DNA of 64,000 nt from Centropus unirufus (taxonomy: Eukaryota > Chordata > Aves > Cuculiformes > Centropidae). Both the position numbers and the translations under genes were made by a program. Each line of letters begins with the position of its first letter. The first letter of the stretch is position 1. Of the stretch, positions 49,061 through 62,406 are shown piece after piece. Under the pieces are notes generated by a model. The model made no database searches. It had not been told where the DNA came from and worked only from the letters and a program-made list of their open reading frames with translations. The DNA is taken from NCBI GenBank assembly GCA_013397695.1, contig VYZI01000112.1:39450-103449 (forward strand), in the 5' to 3' direction.

Positions 49061-52000
49061 CTGCAAACATGACACAATAGAATTAATAAATACAAGTCAA
49101 GAAACAGAGAGATATGTTGTATCTACAGCAAAATACATTTGGATACGTCACTTCATGTTGTATCTCATTTGGTGAGGATGAACAGGCCAAGTGAAAGATA
49201 TATTTTATATATAAGTGAATATATTTTATAAAGCATTGCATTAAAAATGTAAAAAAATGCTGGGAAAGATGATATAATCAGAACAAAAATGTAAGAGAAA
49301 AAAAAAAGACGTTAAATCCATGCAACTCTTTTTGTCAGATAGTAAAGCAAAAAACAAAGGCCTCAGTGCTGAAAAATTACTGCTTCTTCTTTCTTTCATT
49401 CAGTTCTAAGGCTGTAAGTAATCAGATTAATGTATTTTTCAAAGTAATTCTTGGGAATACATTTGGCACTCATTTGTCAATCAGAAGGGATGGTTTTAGC
49501 ATGAAATTTTATTCCTTGAGGTCTAAGGGTTTTTTTCATAAATATAGACTTTTAATTCCCATTTTGGCCTTAACGATGTAAGCTTCTGAAGAAGGCATCC
49601 AGTTTACCTTTCCACAAATGCTACAAATACAACTTTAGAAATTCACTAATGTCTATATTATTTTTAAGTAACTTAACAACATGTTGGAATACACAGGTTT
49701 TTTTTTGGTAAAAGATTAGATTCTTAGGTGACCTTAGCTTAAGAGAAAAGAAATCTGCGAAAAATAACATGTCGGCAAGTAAAGCCAGCTCCACTTTAAA
49801 GACTGCTTCACATCTACCTCTTGTACCTTTTTACTGTCACTTAAATCTAGGTTTTGAAAGGTCAGTATTGAAGCTGAGTATTGGATCAGAGGGAGTTGTA
49901 TGATCCAAGAGTTAAAGATGAAGGTGAAGTGAGCTTATGGAATAGGATGAATATCACACACTGCTGAGAGTGTTTTGTTCAGAGTCAACAAAAATATCCA
50001 TCAGGGAGAAATACCTTCACATAACAGATGAAAAAAAAAAGTCTTTGCCTTGAATTATTTTTGAGTTATTGAGATGGGACACATGTAGCTTGATCTATGC
50101 ATGTGCTGAGTTCCCAGAACTTTAAATACAGTCACAGAAATACTCACTTGCATTTCTGAAATATGGGTCCCAGCTTATGCACAATTATGTACCCAGGTCT
50201 GAAAGGCATCAAATAAACGGCAACTTCTTAAAAGTGTTCTACAAGTATGTTTTTGCATCCTGGACCTTCTAATAATTGCCTATAATAGTTTTTGCCACGG
50301 GGCGAATGGAGAAAAAAATTGGCAAGAGGTTTTAATGACATGCTGAGTATCCTCCGCTATTACTGAAAAGTACTTTATGAATTGTAGTGTCAGGACTGAT
50401 TTGCACCACAGAGAAAAGGACAGGTGAGGCTTCAAAAATTTTTCAAGTGTTTGAAATGGAGTCTTTTTCCTCAAACTGGAAGAAGTTTCTGATTAGTAAA
50501 TCCCATTTAAATGGAGCTCATTAAAGGAATGGACTCCCTACCCAAGAAAATAACTAAATGGAAAGAAACAAAGAAAGAAGAAAATAAATGGTTACAGGCT
50601 TTGAAAGGTGTCCCCTTTAGGCAAGCAAAACACATTTCAGAACATATTGCCAAAAACTAAAACCAAAGCAAAACAAAAATCAGATAACCAGCACATTTTC
50701 TTTCCATCTTATTCCCCTTTGCAAATGACAGTTTGAACCCAGACAGAAATTCTTCTGAACCTCTTGAGAGCTACCCATCACTGCTTAGGCAGAAAGGAAG
50801 AAGAACAGAAAAACAAATATGACAGCTAAGATAGTTGTTCAGTCATTATGGATAATTTGAAAACAGGCTAAAGGCAATTAGCAATTGGTGACACACATTC
50901 GAAGACAACAAAACACTGACTGGATTAAAGGAAGACTGAGGTTCTTAGATTGAAAAAACACACAAATGTGGCAAAACAGCACCAGAAATCATCATAACAA
51001 TTTATGCGACACATTCAATGCACACTTCCATGCTATAAATGGTGAAGTTAATCAGAAATCACATACCTCTCTTCCCTTTGGAAATCCCAGAAATTTGGAG
51101 GTGTTATGAATTAAAAAAAAATCTAGTATTAATCAATGTGATGTAGATTTAGAGATTACTGATCCTTTTTCTCATCCATACCCTCTAATGCTGAGCATTT
51201 ACCTGAAGCTGACATGAAGTCACCATCCTTAACCTTCAGGTTTAGAGTAGGGAATATATAATTTAGTAATCTCATTCAAATATATTTCAATATTGAAATT
51301 CTACATACTCTATATAAAGTTCAGTAAAGTTGAACATTTATTACATGAATGAAGGGTAAAATAATCTTAAAATTATCTTTATACTTCTCCAACTGCCTTA
51401 GATTAGATTGAAACTTTTGTCCAATTGATTTTTCTGAAGGCACACACAATATATTTACTGTTCTGAAAAATAACACATCTCTGAATGTAAATATGTAGTA
51501 AAGAAACTGATTTTTGAACAGAGATATTTAGTCATATGTGTATCATATGAGCTTTCTTCTGTGTTCTTTTCCACAGAAGTGTAATATTCTTACAGTAATG
51601 CAAGTCCTCAAAAGACAAAGAAAACATTAACTACATTTTATTAAGTAATCATTACAGAGTAACACAGTGGCAACAGTAGTGTAGAACAGGACCTCCAGGG
51701 AATTAATTTCAAATCATCAAAACAGCTGTTTCTTCAGTATAAGATAAAACATCTATAACAAGTTCACACATGACAGATGTAAGCTAAAAACTAGATTCCA
51801 TAGTGTGATATAAAACCAGATGTTTTGAATGATCTTATTTATAAATATATATACTAAATCATGTTTATCTCTTTGCATATTTTCCCCAAAATAATTTATT
51901 GAGTTTTTGAGAACATTTTAAAAACGGTTTCTTGAACCTTAGAAAACTGTATTTGTTAAATAAATGTTACTAATATATACAATTGTGTGTACCTGGTCAA

Positions 52001-52623
52001 GTTTATTTTTGTAATTCCTTGGTATAAAAAGTGCTATAAATATAAATATTCTAAATGTTATGGTTTCTGTATCATGAAGCAACAGACTGGAGAGTAAGAA
52101 ACATGAAACTATTCTATTTCTTCTACCTTATAAAGTTATTTTAAAATGCACAAGTTTAAAAGCAGTGCTTTTCCAGTCAGCAGCAGAGCAATGTGAATGT
52201 TATTATTATACCTGCCATTATTTTTATGTTAAAATCAAGACCTACACAGCATGATGAAAACTAGCATTCAGTTTCATTTTCCATTTTGAATAAGACAGGA
52301 AAAGTTGCAAAGAACAACTGCATAAGACTATGAATCCTTTCCATACCATTTCACCACCTCCAGCACAAAGATGCTTTTTCTATTTTATGCTCTTTAATTT
52401 TCATTTCTAAACCTACAGGTCATTCAAGTGAATTCAAGTAGAGTTTTATTTCACTTCACTTTTCATAAGCTTCAAGTCTCTTATTCCTCTGTAAATGTGA
52501 ACTGCCTTAAACATATGTCAGAAGATAAAGCTAAAATGTTTCTTGACAGAATTGCTTCACATCAGGGGAGAAAAAAATCTCGGAAAAAATAATTTTCTAC
52601 AGCAAATGCAGTTATGGCCTCAC
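49061..52623 (-). other. CADPS2: CADPS2 intron, 3.6 kb
   Basis: AT-rich intron with no recognised repeat family, exon or RNA gene. Confidence 0.8.
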
Positions 52624-52727
52624 CTCTGAATGATGTTCTTCATTTTGCTGCAATACTTCAATACAAAGTTCTGCAAGGTGAAGAACCTCTTCCAGTTTTC
52701 TAGCAGGTGTTGCTTGGTTCATGGTTT
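52624..52727 (-). CDS. CADPS2: CADPS2 exon (first in window), MUN-region helix
   Basis: Exon of 104 nt. The acceptor reads TTCATATAG|AAACC and the donor GAG|GTGAGG on the minus strand. It contributes two bases (AA) completing a codon begun in an exon outside the window, most likely GAA (E), followed by 34 codons beginning [20 protein letters not shown] and ending QQNEEHHSE. This is a charged helical stretch of the CAPS Munc13-homology region. It ends in phase 0 and joins directly to [15 protein letters not shown] of the next exon, 3.6 kb away. No upstream exon could be found in the 11.3 kb between here and the window edge. Confidence is high because sequence, phase and splice sites agree. Confidence 0.95.
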
Positions 52728-55700
52728 CTATATGAATATTAAATGCAAACGAAAATCGCTTTAGTTACCAGTAAGATTCAAGAGTAAGAGAAAATGTCAG
52801 AAAGCAATGGGAATGGTGAAAAATTAAAATTTTCTTAAGTATAAGAAATTTAATGGTTCAAGGACAATCATTTAATACAAGTAAATGAAGCTGAATGTCC
52901 AGATCATTAGAAAGAGAAAATATTAATATTTAGAGAAAATATTTAATTCACAAAAGAATCACTGATCATTACAAACATCTGATTTAGTATGCAAGAACTA
53001 ACAGGTGCATGAATGTATTAGATGCTCAACTTCTGCAACAAGAAAGTTGTAATTCTCTTCAAGGTCAGACATACAAAGACAGCAGACTGTAGAGACCTCT
53101 TATGTTATCGTGCTGTCAGTACAATGCTGTTCTCACTAGATGACTCATTACTTTCATCAGCAGTCATACATTTTGCATCAGTCAAAAATTCCCAATATTT
53201 CATCTAAGTAAGACACTACATTTTAGGTGTATTTAAATAACTGTTTTCTAATAACTAATTATTCAAATATCTGATTTTCTACTTGCTGTTCAGCAATGAG
53301 AATGAATCTGCATTCTTTACAGCACCATAGTGAAAAGCACTAGAAAACAAAGATGTTAAAACAGAATTGACACAAGCCTACTGAAAACTCAACATAAAAG
53401 AGAACAAGGACAAATATACAAGTTAAAAATGACATGAGGCTTGCTCATTCTTAAGAGCAAACTTCAAAAAGAAAGCAAACAACAAAGGTAAAATATATGT
53501 AACTAAAATTCTTACAGGGCAATTAAACTCAGTTTAGTTTTCAATTAAAAAAATTTAGGAAGGGTTATGGGAGGTATGGAAAGAGACCAATTGATATTTT
53601 TTATAATCTTTGTTTAATCAGTGAAAGTGATTTGTCCAGCTATTTGATTTGTATCATTAGGAATAACTTCCACATTCACTATCTGAGCTTTTTTACTTAA
53701 CAAAGCTCTTGTCCCTAAGTACAAACCGTCAGATAAAAATGATATTGCACAGTATGATCAGAGGTGAAATATAGTCACATTAACCAGGTTTGGAAAGAAC
53801 TTGTGAAGCTGACAATACAAAGTCAGTGAGGGTCTCAGGAATCCTGTTTTCTAATTTTCTGTACATGTTCATGGATCACATGAGCAGCAAGTCACATGAA
53901 CTCACATCCTCATATGCAGAAAATTGTTGACATTTCTTTCCCACTTTATACACTCATTATGGCATAGAACATTATCAGGTTAATTGAAAAACTTACGTAA
54001 TATCCTTGGTGTCAGTTAGACTACCCAACCACAAGCACTAAATATTTTTAACATTTCTGGCAAGTCAAAACAACTTTTCAGACATCTTATAAGCAGGTGG
54101 CTGTCCAGCTCTTTAGCACTAATACACTGAGGCATAGTACCTTGATTAAGTATATAGTTTTAATGGAATTTCTGAAGAAACATTGGATTAGAACCTCCAG
54201 CAAACATCTATTTGAAGGTGACTACAAAACCTTGTTTGGTAGTTTTCATGCAAAAAAACAAAGCAGGTATATTAGTTACTGCAGCAATTTTTTTTCAGTC
54301 TTTTTAAAATAGACTACATAAACAGACATTTTGAAATAATATGATTTCCAAAACCACAATCTAACTCAAGAAAGCATGAACATGATGAAGCACAAAACAC
54401 ATGCTAGGACACAAAACTACATTCACAATGTCAAGATGTCAGTTATTAAGACTTTACTGAATTTGCTAATTTGACACTGTAGAACGATTTCATGAATAGA
54501 ACCACAACTATATTAATGTATTACATCAAGAGAGATTAGAAAGGATCGGTCTAATCCTTATTATTTAGGTTATGGCAGAAAGACTGCTATTGGATTCAGA
54601 CTTGAATAGCTATTTCTATGCTTATGTTGGACTGACACCGCTTGCTTCCTGTAGTGGTCAGTGTGGTCCCCTCCCTGAAGAAACAGCAAATGCTATTCAT
54701 ACAGCTGATACATCATTATTAGTATCACTGATGCTAATGAGTCTTAGGAATAAACAGGTGATATTAATACAGAGCATGACTGGCATATCTGATTTCAGTA
54801 TAAACAACTCATTTTATTTCAGATTCACCCTGATCTTCATAGACCTTACCACTAACCAAGTAAACAAAATAATTGCATTCCTAATTGCATTCATTCCTAA
54901 TGCAACTAAATAAGCTAATAAATATTCAAAAGTTTTACCTTAGAAGGACTTTTCTAAGCTAGTAAAAAAGTAATTCTAATAAATACATTGAATCTGATGT
55001 TGCATTTTTGCATTGGAGTACATTCACTCGTTCCACACCTGGAATAACCTCAAGATAGATTAAAAACGGCCTTTGAACAGACATCATTATCAGTAGGGAG
55101 AGCAGGAGAAGACCATAGATTTACTGTAAGATTATTCTGAACCACCACTGCAATGAGATCACGACACAAAAATTGTCTCAGAGAAGTATTAATTCCATTG
55201 AGAAAGGCACAGAGGAAATACAGTCTTGGTCATCTGTGATGAATTTTGTCAGAAATGGCACCTAATGCAGAGTCTGGTCTTGTCTGTATATTTGTTTATT
55301 TGAAAGGCATAATAAGCATAATAAAATAAAGGATGAAAGAGGGTATCCTACACAGTTCCTACAGGAGTTCCCACAGAAGCTGTGTGGAAACAGTATTCCC
55401 AATGAGACACAAGGGAAGGACAATACCTACTTATGATTGGGGATGATGCTGGCATAAAAATAAATTAGTCATGATAAATTATTAAAGGAAGAAATTGCAA
55501 GGATTTCAGTCATTATGAGACTAATGTCCAGGAATATATTTTTCAATAGTGTGCTTAGGAGGAAAAAGAGGACAAAACCTCTACATTTCACTTTGAGGTG
55601 AGTATGTCAAGCTTCTGAGTGATGTTTCGTGGCAGGAATGACTAAATGTTTGGAACAGATTAGGCTCAATGAATTCTAATTTCAAGCACATTTTCCATGC

Positions 55701-57723
55701 TATTTACTATTTAGTAGCTTACTCTGAAACTATGTACTATGCTAAAAGCATGCAAATTACTCTTGATACTTCATACAGCTTTCAATAATATTTTAAGAAT
55801 GTATTTTTTTCCTTTCAGATCTATTGATAAGAAAGGGCGGCAGGGAACTGCATTCACTCTACATCCTTGGACAAATCTCCCTAATTTTCTTGTGATTTAC
55901 TTACTCAAAGAATAAGTATTTCATTTGGATAGTATATGCTTTCCTACATTTCACTTAGGCTTTGCCTACAGATTCCTGATCTTATCACATCAGTTGGTCT
56001 TTTTTAGTTTGCAACTAATGACCTTTCTCTTTCCAAAACCTAGTGAATATGCGTTATGATAAACCGTCATTTACCTGAGTATATAAACAAGGGGCCATTA
56101 AATAATCTGAGAGAAAAATAACTAAATGTTAACCTTGTTTTGTTTTATTTTTAATTAAACAAGTAGTATATTTGAAATATAAGTACCGATAAACTATTAT
56201 CTGGAAATTTCAGAAACTCCAAAATGTCTGAGCAAAATATCTGTGATTGTCTTTATAAGTGTAAAAAAAATACAGGAATGGAAAACAGTGCTGTCAGTTT
56301 TCATTATATTCATGATGTCTTTCTCCCCACAATTACTGAGGGTTGTTAACATGTGTTTACACTGCTCAAACTAACAAGTTGCAGCAGATGTCGAGTCAGT
56401 AAATATGCTGCTTGACATCTTTTAGCAAATAAACAGAAAAAGCCATCAATCATCCGTTTTCACCTTCACATTCTGCTGAAATGAGAAAGCAATTCAGGCT
56501 TTGCAAATAATGGATGCTTTCTTGAGTACGCGTTATCAGTGAGTCAGATAGGTACCAAGAAAATATTGTTAAATGAGCTAAGCTAACTGACTAAAACACT
56601 ACTGAAACAAAAAGGTGACTGCTTCATGGACCAGTGGAGTCCAGTGCCAGCAGAGACTGTCACACAGGTCAGGCAACTTCTCCCTGTTCCTCCTTTCTTG
56701 CACTCATCATGATGTCTAAAACCTAAGATCATTACATCTAAAACCCTGCTTAACCTTGCTCCCCTGAAAAAAGTTTATCCTTCAAGACAAATGTACAATT
56801 CACCTCTTAACTTTTTCTCCCCACGTGTAAGAGGCTAAACATAGGAGTTTAACTTCTCTTTGTCATTTACTGAGCGCAGGAATCTGCAGACTACAGTGGC
56901 GATTCTCCTCTTTGCATAGGAGTCCCTGCCCTGCCAATCTTTCCCCTGTGGTGTAGCATATATTCCTTACTGGTTTTCTTATCCAGTATTTCATCCTTCC
57001 TCCTTTTCTTCAAACAAGCACACTCAGAACAAGACGCTCAGGAGAGCCAGCTTGTCTCCAAGTCCGAGAGTCTCCCACAGACCAGTGGCAGGGATATTGG
57101 ATAAAATGCAAGTAGTTGTGCGGCACTTGAGCATGGCTGCTCTCTTGGATCATCACGTCTCTCTGGCACCAAGGGCTCTGAGAGTCTTGCTCACAGCCCT
57201 GGTGGGTTTACAGGTACCCCCTCATCCAGACAGCGAGATGGAGCTGGAGACTTCTGTGGTGATACTGCAGTTTAGGAGCTGGTTGAGCTCATTTTATGCC
57301 AAACTGCAATAGAACATCCAGTTTACATTTTGATCCTTCATTAAGGCAACTGGCATTTAATCTTCATTTACACCGTTGCACTGGTCGCTGGCAGCACTCA
57401 GCTGCCGTGCTGTGAAACAGTAATGCCACCAGCTTTCAAAGTTGGAGAAAGTGCAAAATGTCTACTAATGGAAGTGTGTGACCATCAAACAATCCATTTC
57501 TGTGCATGTGCCAGAATTAGATCCATGATAGGGCAGACAATCTGATGACTGCTGGGTGTCAAACTCCTTCCAAGATGTGCTGTACACACAGCAGCGCACG
57601 TCCTGAGCAAGGCTTGGAGGTTCTGAAGGAACATTTCCTGTCTGGATATTGTGGAGAGAGGTCTAAATCTTACATGTTTCTTTTCAAATAAAATTGTAGT
57701 GCATGGAGCCTAGATTACCTACG

Positions 57724-57792
57724 TTCTGTTCTGTTCTGTTCTGTTCTATTCTATTCTATTCCTATTCTATTCTATTCCTATTCTATTCTATT
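57724..57792. repeat. Pentanucleotide array, left flank of gap: TTCTG to TTCTA
   Basis: Four TTCTG units (57724-57743) are followed by three TTCTA units. Then come two copies of a 16-nt higher-order unit (TTCCTA TTCTA TTCTA) at 57759-57774 and 57775-57790, running into the assembly gap. Confidence 0.95.
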
Positions 57793-57987
57793 NNNNNNNN
57801 NNNNNNNNNNNNNNNNNNNNNNNNNNNNNNNNNNNNNNNNNNNNNNNNNNNNNNNNNNNNNNNNNNNNNNNNNNNNNNNNNNNNNNNNNNNNNNNNNNNN
57901 NNNNNNNNNNNNNNNNNNNNNNNNNNNNNNNNNNNNNNNNNNNNNNNNNNNNNNNNNNNNNNNNNNNNNNNNNNNNNNNNNNNNNNN
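57793..57987. other. Assembly gap of 195 N
   Basis: Run of undetermined bases inside the pentanucleotide array. The true length is unknown; the array could be much longer than the number of Ns. Confidence 0.99.
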
Positions 57988-58049
57988 ATTCCATTCCATT
58001 CCATTCCATTCCATTCCATTCCATTCCATTCCATTCCATTCCATTCCAT
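57988..58049. repeat. Pentanucleotide array, right flank of gap: (ATTCC)12
   Basis: Twelve uninterrupted ATTCC units. On the other strand this is GGAAT, the same motif as human satellite II/III simple repeats. The apparent long open frames across the gap come from the repeat plus Ns and are not genes. Confidence 0.97.
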
Positions 58050-58879
58050 ATACCTATTCTATATCAGTTCTCTTACCAAGGAATATGGTTTATTCACCCC
58101 AAATAGGACCCTTGGAGCGAACTAATACAGATGCAGAGGGGCTGACAGGGAATCCCTGCAGCAGTAATAGGTCACAATATCATTTGATAAAATAGATACA
58201 TCATTATTTAAGCTGTATGGAGCCAACACTGCTCCAGTAGGGTCCACTAATTAGGACTTTTTGACATGTGAAACCAGCAAGATTGCTTCCAGACTTGCAT
58301 CAAAATCAGTACAAACATCAATAAACCGGAGCTAATATATGTTAATAGACCTGAACGACTCTCCAGAGTTTATCCACAGCTGGGATAATCCACTCATAGA
58401 TAATTTCAATTTGAATCCTGTGGTGGATTTTCTTGCAAAATCTCATAGAATTAATTCTGCATGAAAAAGTAAGGAGTGGACATCTGGGAGGTCATCCTAT
58501 ATTCTTCTGATTAAAAAGAAAAAAGTAACTCTAACCTTATATAAGTGATGGAATTTAATTATGAAGTAGAAACAGTCTTTCCATAATTGCTTTCTAAGAA
58601 TTCAATAGGATGTTTACTTTTAGGGGCAACACAGATACTAGCAATTTGTATTTTCTTCCTGTCCCCCATTTTTCATTTCACTTCAAAAAGGGAAAGAACA
58701 AATGTTCTCAGAATTTTCTGTTCCTATGGAACAAAATGAAAAGATAACAAATATGGTAAGCTGAAGAGTTACGTGAACGGAGGAAGATGAATAACTGACA
58801 TCTTAGACTGAGAGAAAACTGGCAGAATTAGTAATATTTTTTAAAAGTGTAATAATTTTAAGAGTCCAAATTTTAGAGA

Positions 58880-59260
58880 GTTAGTGAAAGATGACAATAG
58901 CTAATCTAATGCCAGGGGCTATGGAGGTGGAAAAAGTGATGTTGGCAATCATTAATTTAAAAATAAATTTTGAAGAAATGACTAGATTGAGGAAATGAAA
59001 AGAAAACAATGAAATGTAATACAGATTTGTAAATCTTGCACTAGACTTGTGCAGTAGCTTCTCTTGATAAGATATTTTCTTAAATAAGAAAATCAGTACA
59101 TCTCATTTATTCTGACTTTATGAAAGCATTTGATACTATGGCCCATGGGAAAACTATGAGTTAAGCTGAAAAAAAAAGAGGATTAAAAAAGAAACTACAC
59201 GTTAGATAAGGAAGCTGCCTCAAGAAAAAGGCAATGGTTAGTGTGGAGAAAGAAAGAAAA
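58880..59260 (+). mobile_element. Ancient CR1/L3-type LINE reverse-transcriptase relic
   Basis: The DNA around 59095-59175 shows TCTCATTTATTCTGACTTTA, TGAAAGCATTTGATACTATG and GCCCATGGGAAAACTATGAG. It translates near DFMKAFDTMAHGK, a decayed version of the LINE RT motif DFSKAFDTVPHGK. Upstream CAGTAGCTTCTCTTGATAAG and downstream AAAAGGCAATGGTTAG fit the same old element. It is far more diverged than the other CR1 copies. Boundaries are approximate. Confidence 0.65.
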
Positions 59261-62200
59261 GTATCTTGATGAAATCCTTGCATGTCCATCTTAGAGCTGA
59301 ACTTTAGTATTTTCATATTTTAATATTTAGCGTGCAGTGATGACAACGTTGTAAAACACTGGCAACAGACAGCAGGGTTGAAAGGCAGTAAGGAGAATCG
59401 GACACTTCCAAAGAATTTCAAAGAGAAACAAAATTTAATACTTCAAGAGGGATGGAATTATATTTTTGACATGAGCAAAAATAAATACTTACTTTAAACT
59501 GGGATCTCATCAGCTAGAAATGATCCAAACTATGAATGCTGGATCAAATTTACCCTTTCACAGAATGTCTGCGTGCCACAAAAATGATACAGACATGCAA
59601 AGACAAAGTTTTCCTTGAATATACTAGAGTAAGCATTTCTGGTATAATAATACTACTAGTTCTGTGCAAGTCATTTCACAGGGATGACTTTGTGCAGCTC
59701 TTGTTACCAATGTTCGAGAAAGTGGAATTTAAACCTCAATAGTGGAAGACTCATACAATGATAAAAATGAAGTACTGGAGGCTTAAACCACTGAGACAAG
59801 GTGATAAAAGACTAAGCTGTATCAATATAAAACAATTGTCTAAAAATGTGTAATAGGGTGAGAAGGAATTGGAGATGATGAAATGCTAATGAAGAGGGGA
59901 ACTATCTGAGATAAAGCACAAGGTTAGTGTGCTAAAAGATAGGAACTAATTTGACTGTAAGGCGATCCCTACACCTATAGAGCCAGCAGGACACGAAATG
60001 TCCTTCAGTGGGTGAAGCAGGGTGCAGAAAAGGGGAAGAACAGTGACAAACAAAGGTTAACTCAGCCCAGCTGTTAGGAGAGGATGTGGGTGAGTTCATA
60101 AGGGAGGTATGAGGATGTGGACCTAACAACCAGAGGGTCTTTTCCAGGCCTCTGCTCCAAAATTGAAATCAGGGACATTTGCCCATATCCTCTTCTTTCC
60201 TTTTAGTTGCACAACAAACAGAGACCAAGAAGGTGCTATGCCGCTATTCATTTTTGTTTGCTGGTTGAAATGAGCATGCATGGAGAGCTTTAATCAAGTC
60301 CTCTCCAGGTACAATGACTCTCTCCACTTAGCTTCTCAATTTCAATAATGTTTGTAGTGTTCTTCTTTTTAAGTCAGATAGATCCTTCTGAGCCTTGAGG
60401 GCATTTACATACTACCTTTCCTTTAGAAACTAGTGCCTAATGATTATGCTAACAAACAATGTCCTTTAAAAAACTGCAAACTGCTGAGTTGCTCCTGACC
60501 TTCTATTGTATGGAATTAACAGTTATTCAGCCTTTGGCAGTGTGTCTGATAGAAATATTGGGATGATAACCGTGATTTATCTTTGAGCAATTGCACACAC
60601 ATAGAAACTATTTGTTCTGATTTTAATAAAATTTATTCTTGTTCCTTTTAATAAAACTGATTGTCAGAAGGAGCCCAGTGTATTCAGTTCGTAAAGAATA
60701 TTGAAAATAATGAATGAAAAGACAACTACCTAATAATTAAAATCTTTACAATTGATTTAATGCCTCAGAAGTCAGTATCTGCGGACAATGAAAGATACTG
60801 CCTTGTTTGCTTTGCAGCCATTTAATCCTTTAATCCACTTTAGTCCCTAACCCAGTCCCTACTTTTTCTCCAAAACAAGGTAACGTCCTTGTGTTTAAAA
60901 GTGAATTCACAAGTAAGTTTCTATCACTTCTTTTAGGCAATGACAGCAGCACTAAAAGAGTCCATTGTTCCTTAGCCATTCAGATTTCAAATACATTTAA
61001 ATGGGGAAAACTATTTATTTCTGAGAAGGAATAAATGAAGTATTTTATTACTCTCTGTTTATGTTAGTGGATGTGTATAAAATGTAAATAAAAGTGTGAG
61101 TTCTTTAAAATTAAGGCTATCTTTTTTGAAAGAGAGAAAAAAAAGTGAGGGAGGCATGCAAATCTATATAAACTCTTCTTTGGAAGCTACACAAAATACA
61201 TCTGAAGAACAGAACGGTCTGAGTATCTAGCAGGTTCATTTATGCTCAGCATTATACAAAGAAGAGTTAACTGAAGTTAAATAGTGAATATGACAGGAAA
61301 AAATGCCATGTACAAAATAATCTAAAAAGTACCTTCAGGTAGCAAAGTCTCAAAGGCAGAAAATGCTGAACTGAAAATGGTTTATACTTAAAAAGAAATT
61401 TTCACATACTGATGCTGCGATCTTCTCCTCAATAAATTATAAACCCTCCTGTAAACTACAAGGGCATTATATGAGAGTTCTTAGACACAGTTCAAAACTA
61501 TAATAGTAGGTCTGCTGCCTTTCTTCCCATAATGGCAATTATACTGACTGAACAGATTAACTACTCCATGAGAATTTCAGCAGTAACTGCCGTAAGGAAT
61601 GACACGTTGAACTCTGTATAATTGTCATTGCAAATGTAATTTTTAGTGAAAAAAAAAAGCTGTTCTACATCCATAATAGCACAACAACATGGGAGCGCTA
61701 AATAAAATGTCACTCTGACTGCAAACAAACCCTGTTGATGCAAGTGCTGCTTATACCACTGTGTCTGCCATTAAGAAAGCAACCAACATCTTCTGGGAAA
61801 GCATTCAGTCTTGTTCAATTGAGACTGTGAAAATGAGAGCACTTGGGGAAAAGACCTGGGAACCTGGCAACCACAGTGCTGAAAAAGGATTCTTGCAACA
61901 AAAAGAATTTGCATGTTCACCTCTGTGTTACCTAACAAGGACACTCCTGCAATTCAAGATCTCTATATGGTATCTAGTACACAAGTTAAAGGGTAAATAA
62001 TAATTACCAAGAAATAGTTTTCCCTTATTTTCCACGACAATTCAATGCATGGGATTAGGGCTAACCATGTTGTACATGAAGTTCATGATCAAATCTGCAG
62101 GACTTTAGCTAGTGACAACAGCAGGAGCAGGATTTGGCTCTGTTAGCCAGTCTATAATATAATTTCATTGGGATTCCTTTCAGCTGTCTCATGTTTTGCA

Positions 62201-62362
62201 TCAGGGAAATGGGTTCAATAGGACACAAAATTCTGGTGGAACAGAATCTATTTACTCCTTCCAATAATATTAATTTTTCTGTGTTGTCTGGTTAATTTTC
62301 AGCTGCATTTTTAGTCAGAAGTGGAATTTAATTAAGCAATTAAATAACAAACACCGCCTATA

Positions 62363-62406
62363 AACCTCTAGCTTCACCTAACTCAACCTCTAGCTTCACC
62401 TAACTT
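62363..62406. repeat. 22-nt tandem duplication
   Basis: AACCTCTAGCTTCACCTAAC plus TC (62363-62384) is repeated with one mismatch at 62385-62406 (21/22 identical). Recent local duplication. Confidence 0.95.

Larger units (their letters stand above)
10768..52727 (-). other. CADPS2: CADPS2 transcription unit, 3' half (11 internal coding exons)
   Basis: This span contains eleven minus-strand exons that join in one open frame with consistent phases and GT-AG boundaries. The product is CAPS2, a cytosolic/peripheral membrane priming factor for calcium-triggered dense-core vesicle exocytosis, known to promote neurotrophin and neuropeptide release. CAPS proteins have C2, PH, Munc13-homology (MHD1/MUN) and C-terminal vesicle-binding regions; only the last two fall here. 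The joined product reads through hallmarks such as [72 protein letters not shown] and [20 protein letters not shown]2 is preferred over CADPS because the paralogue, as I recall it, has DVADAYVTFVRHSQD at the last site. Upstream exons (C2, PH) and the final exons (from about QWY to the acidic C terminus) are outside the window. Introns range from 115 nt to 9.1 kb. Identification is by memory, not by a search. Confidence 0.95.

Noticed and set aside
54572..54913. 113-codon plus-strand open frame
   Set aside because: No recognisable domain; composition follows local AT-rich intron; no supporting signals.
57052..57312. 86-codon plus-strand open frame in a GC-richer patch
   Set aside because: Somewhat protein-like but not recognised, with no acceptor/donor or conserved motif; insufficient to call a gene.
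57703..58125. Long open frames across the pentanucleotide array on both strands
   Set aside because: Created by the TTCTA/ATTCC repeat and the run of Ns, not by coding sequence.
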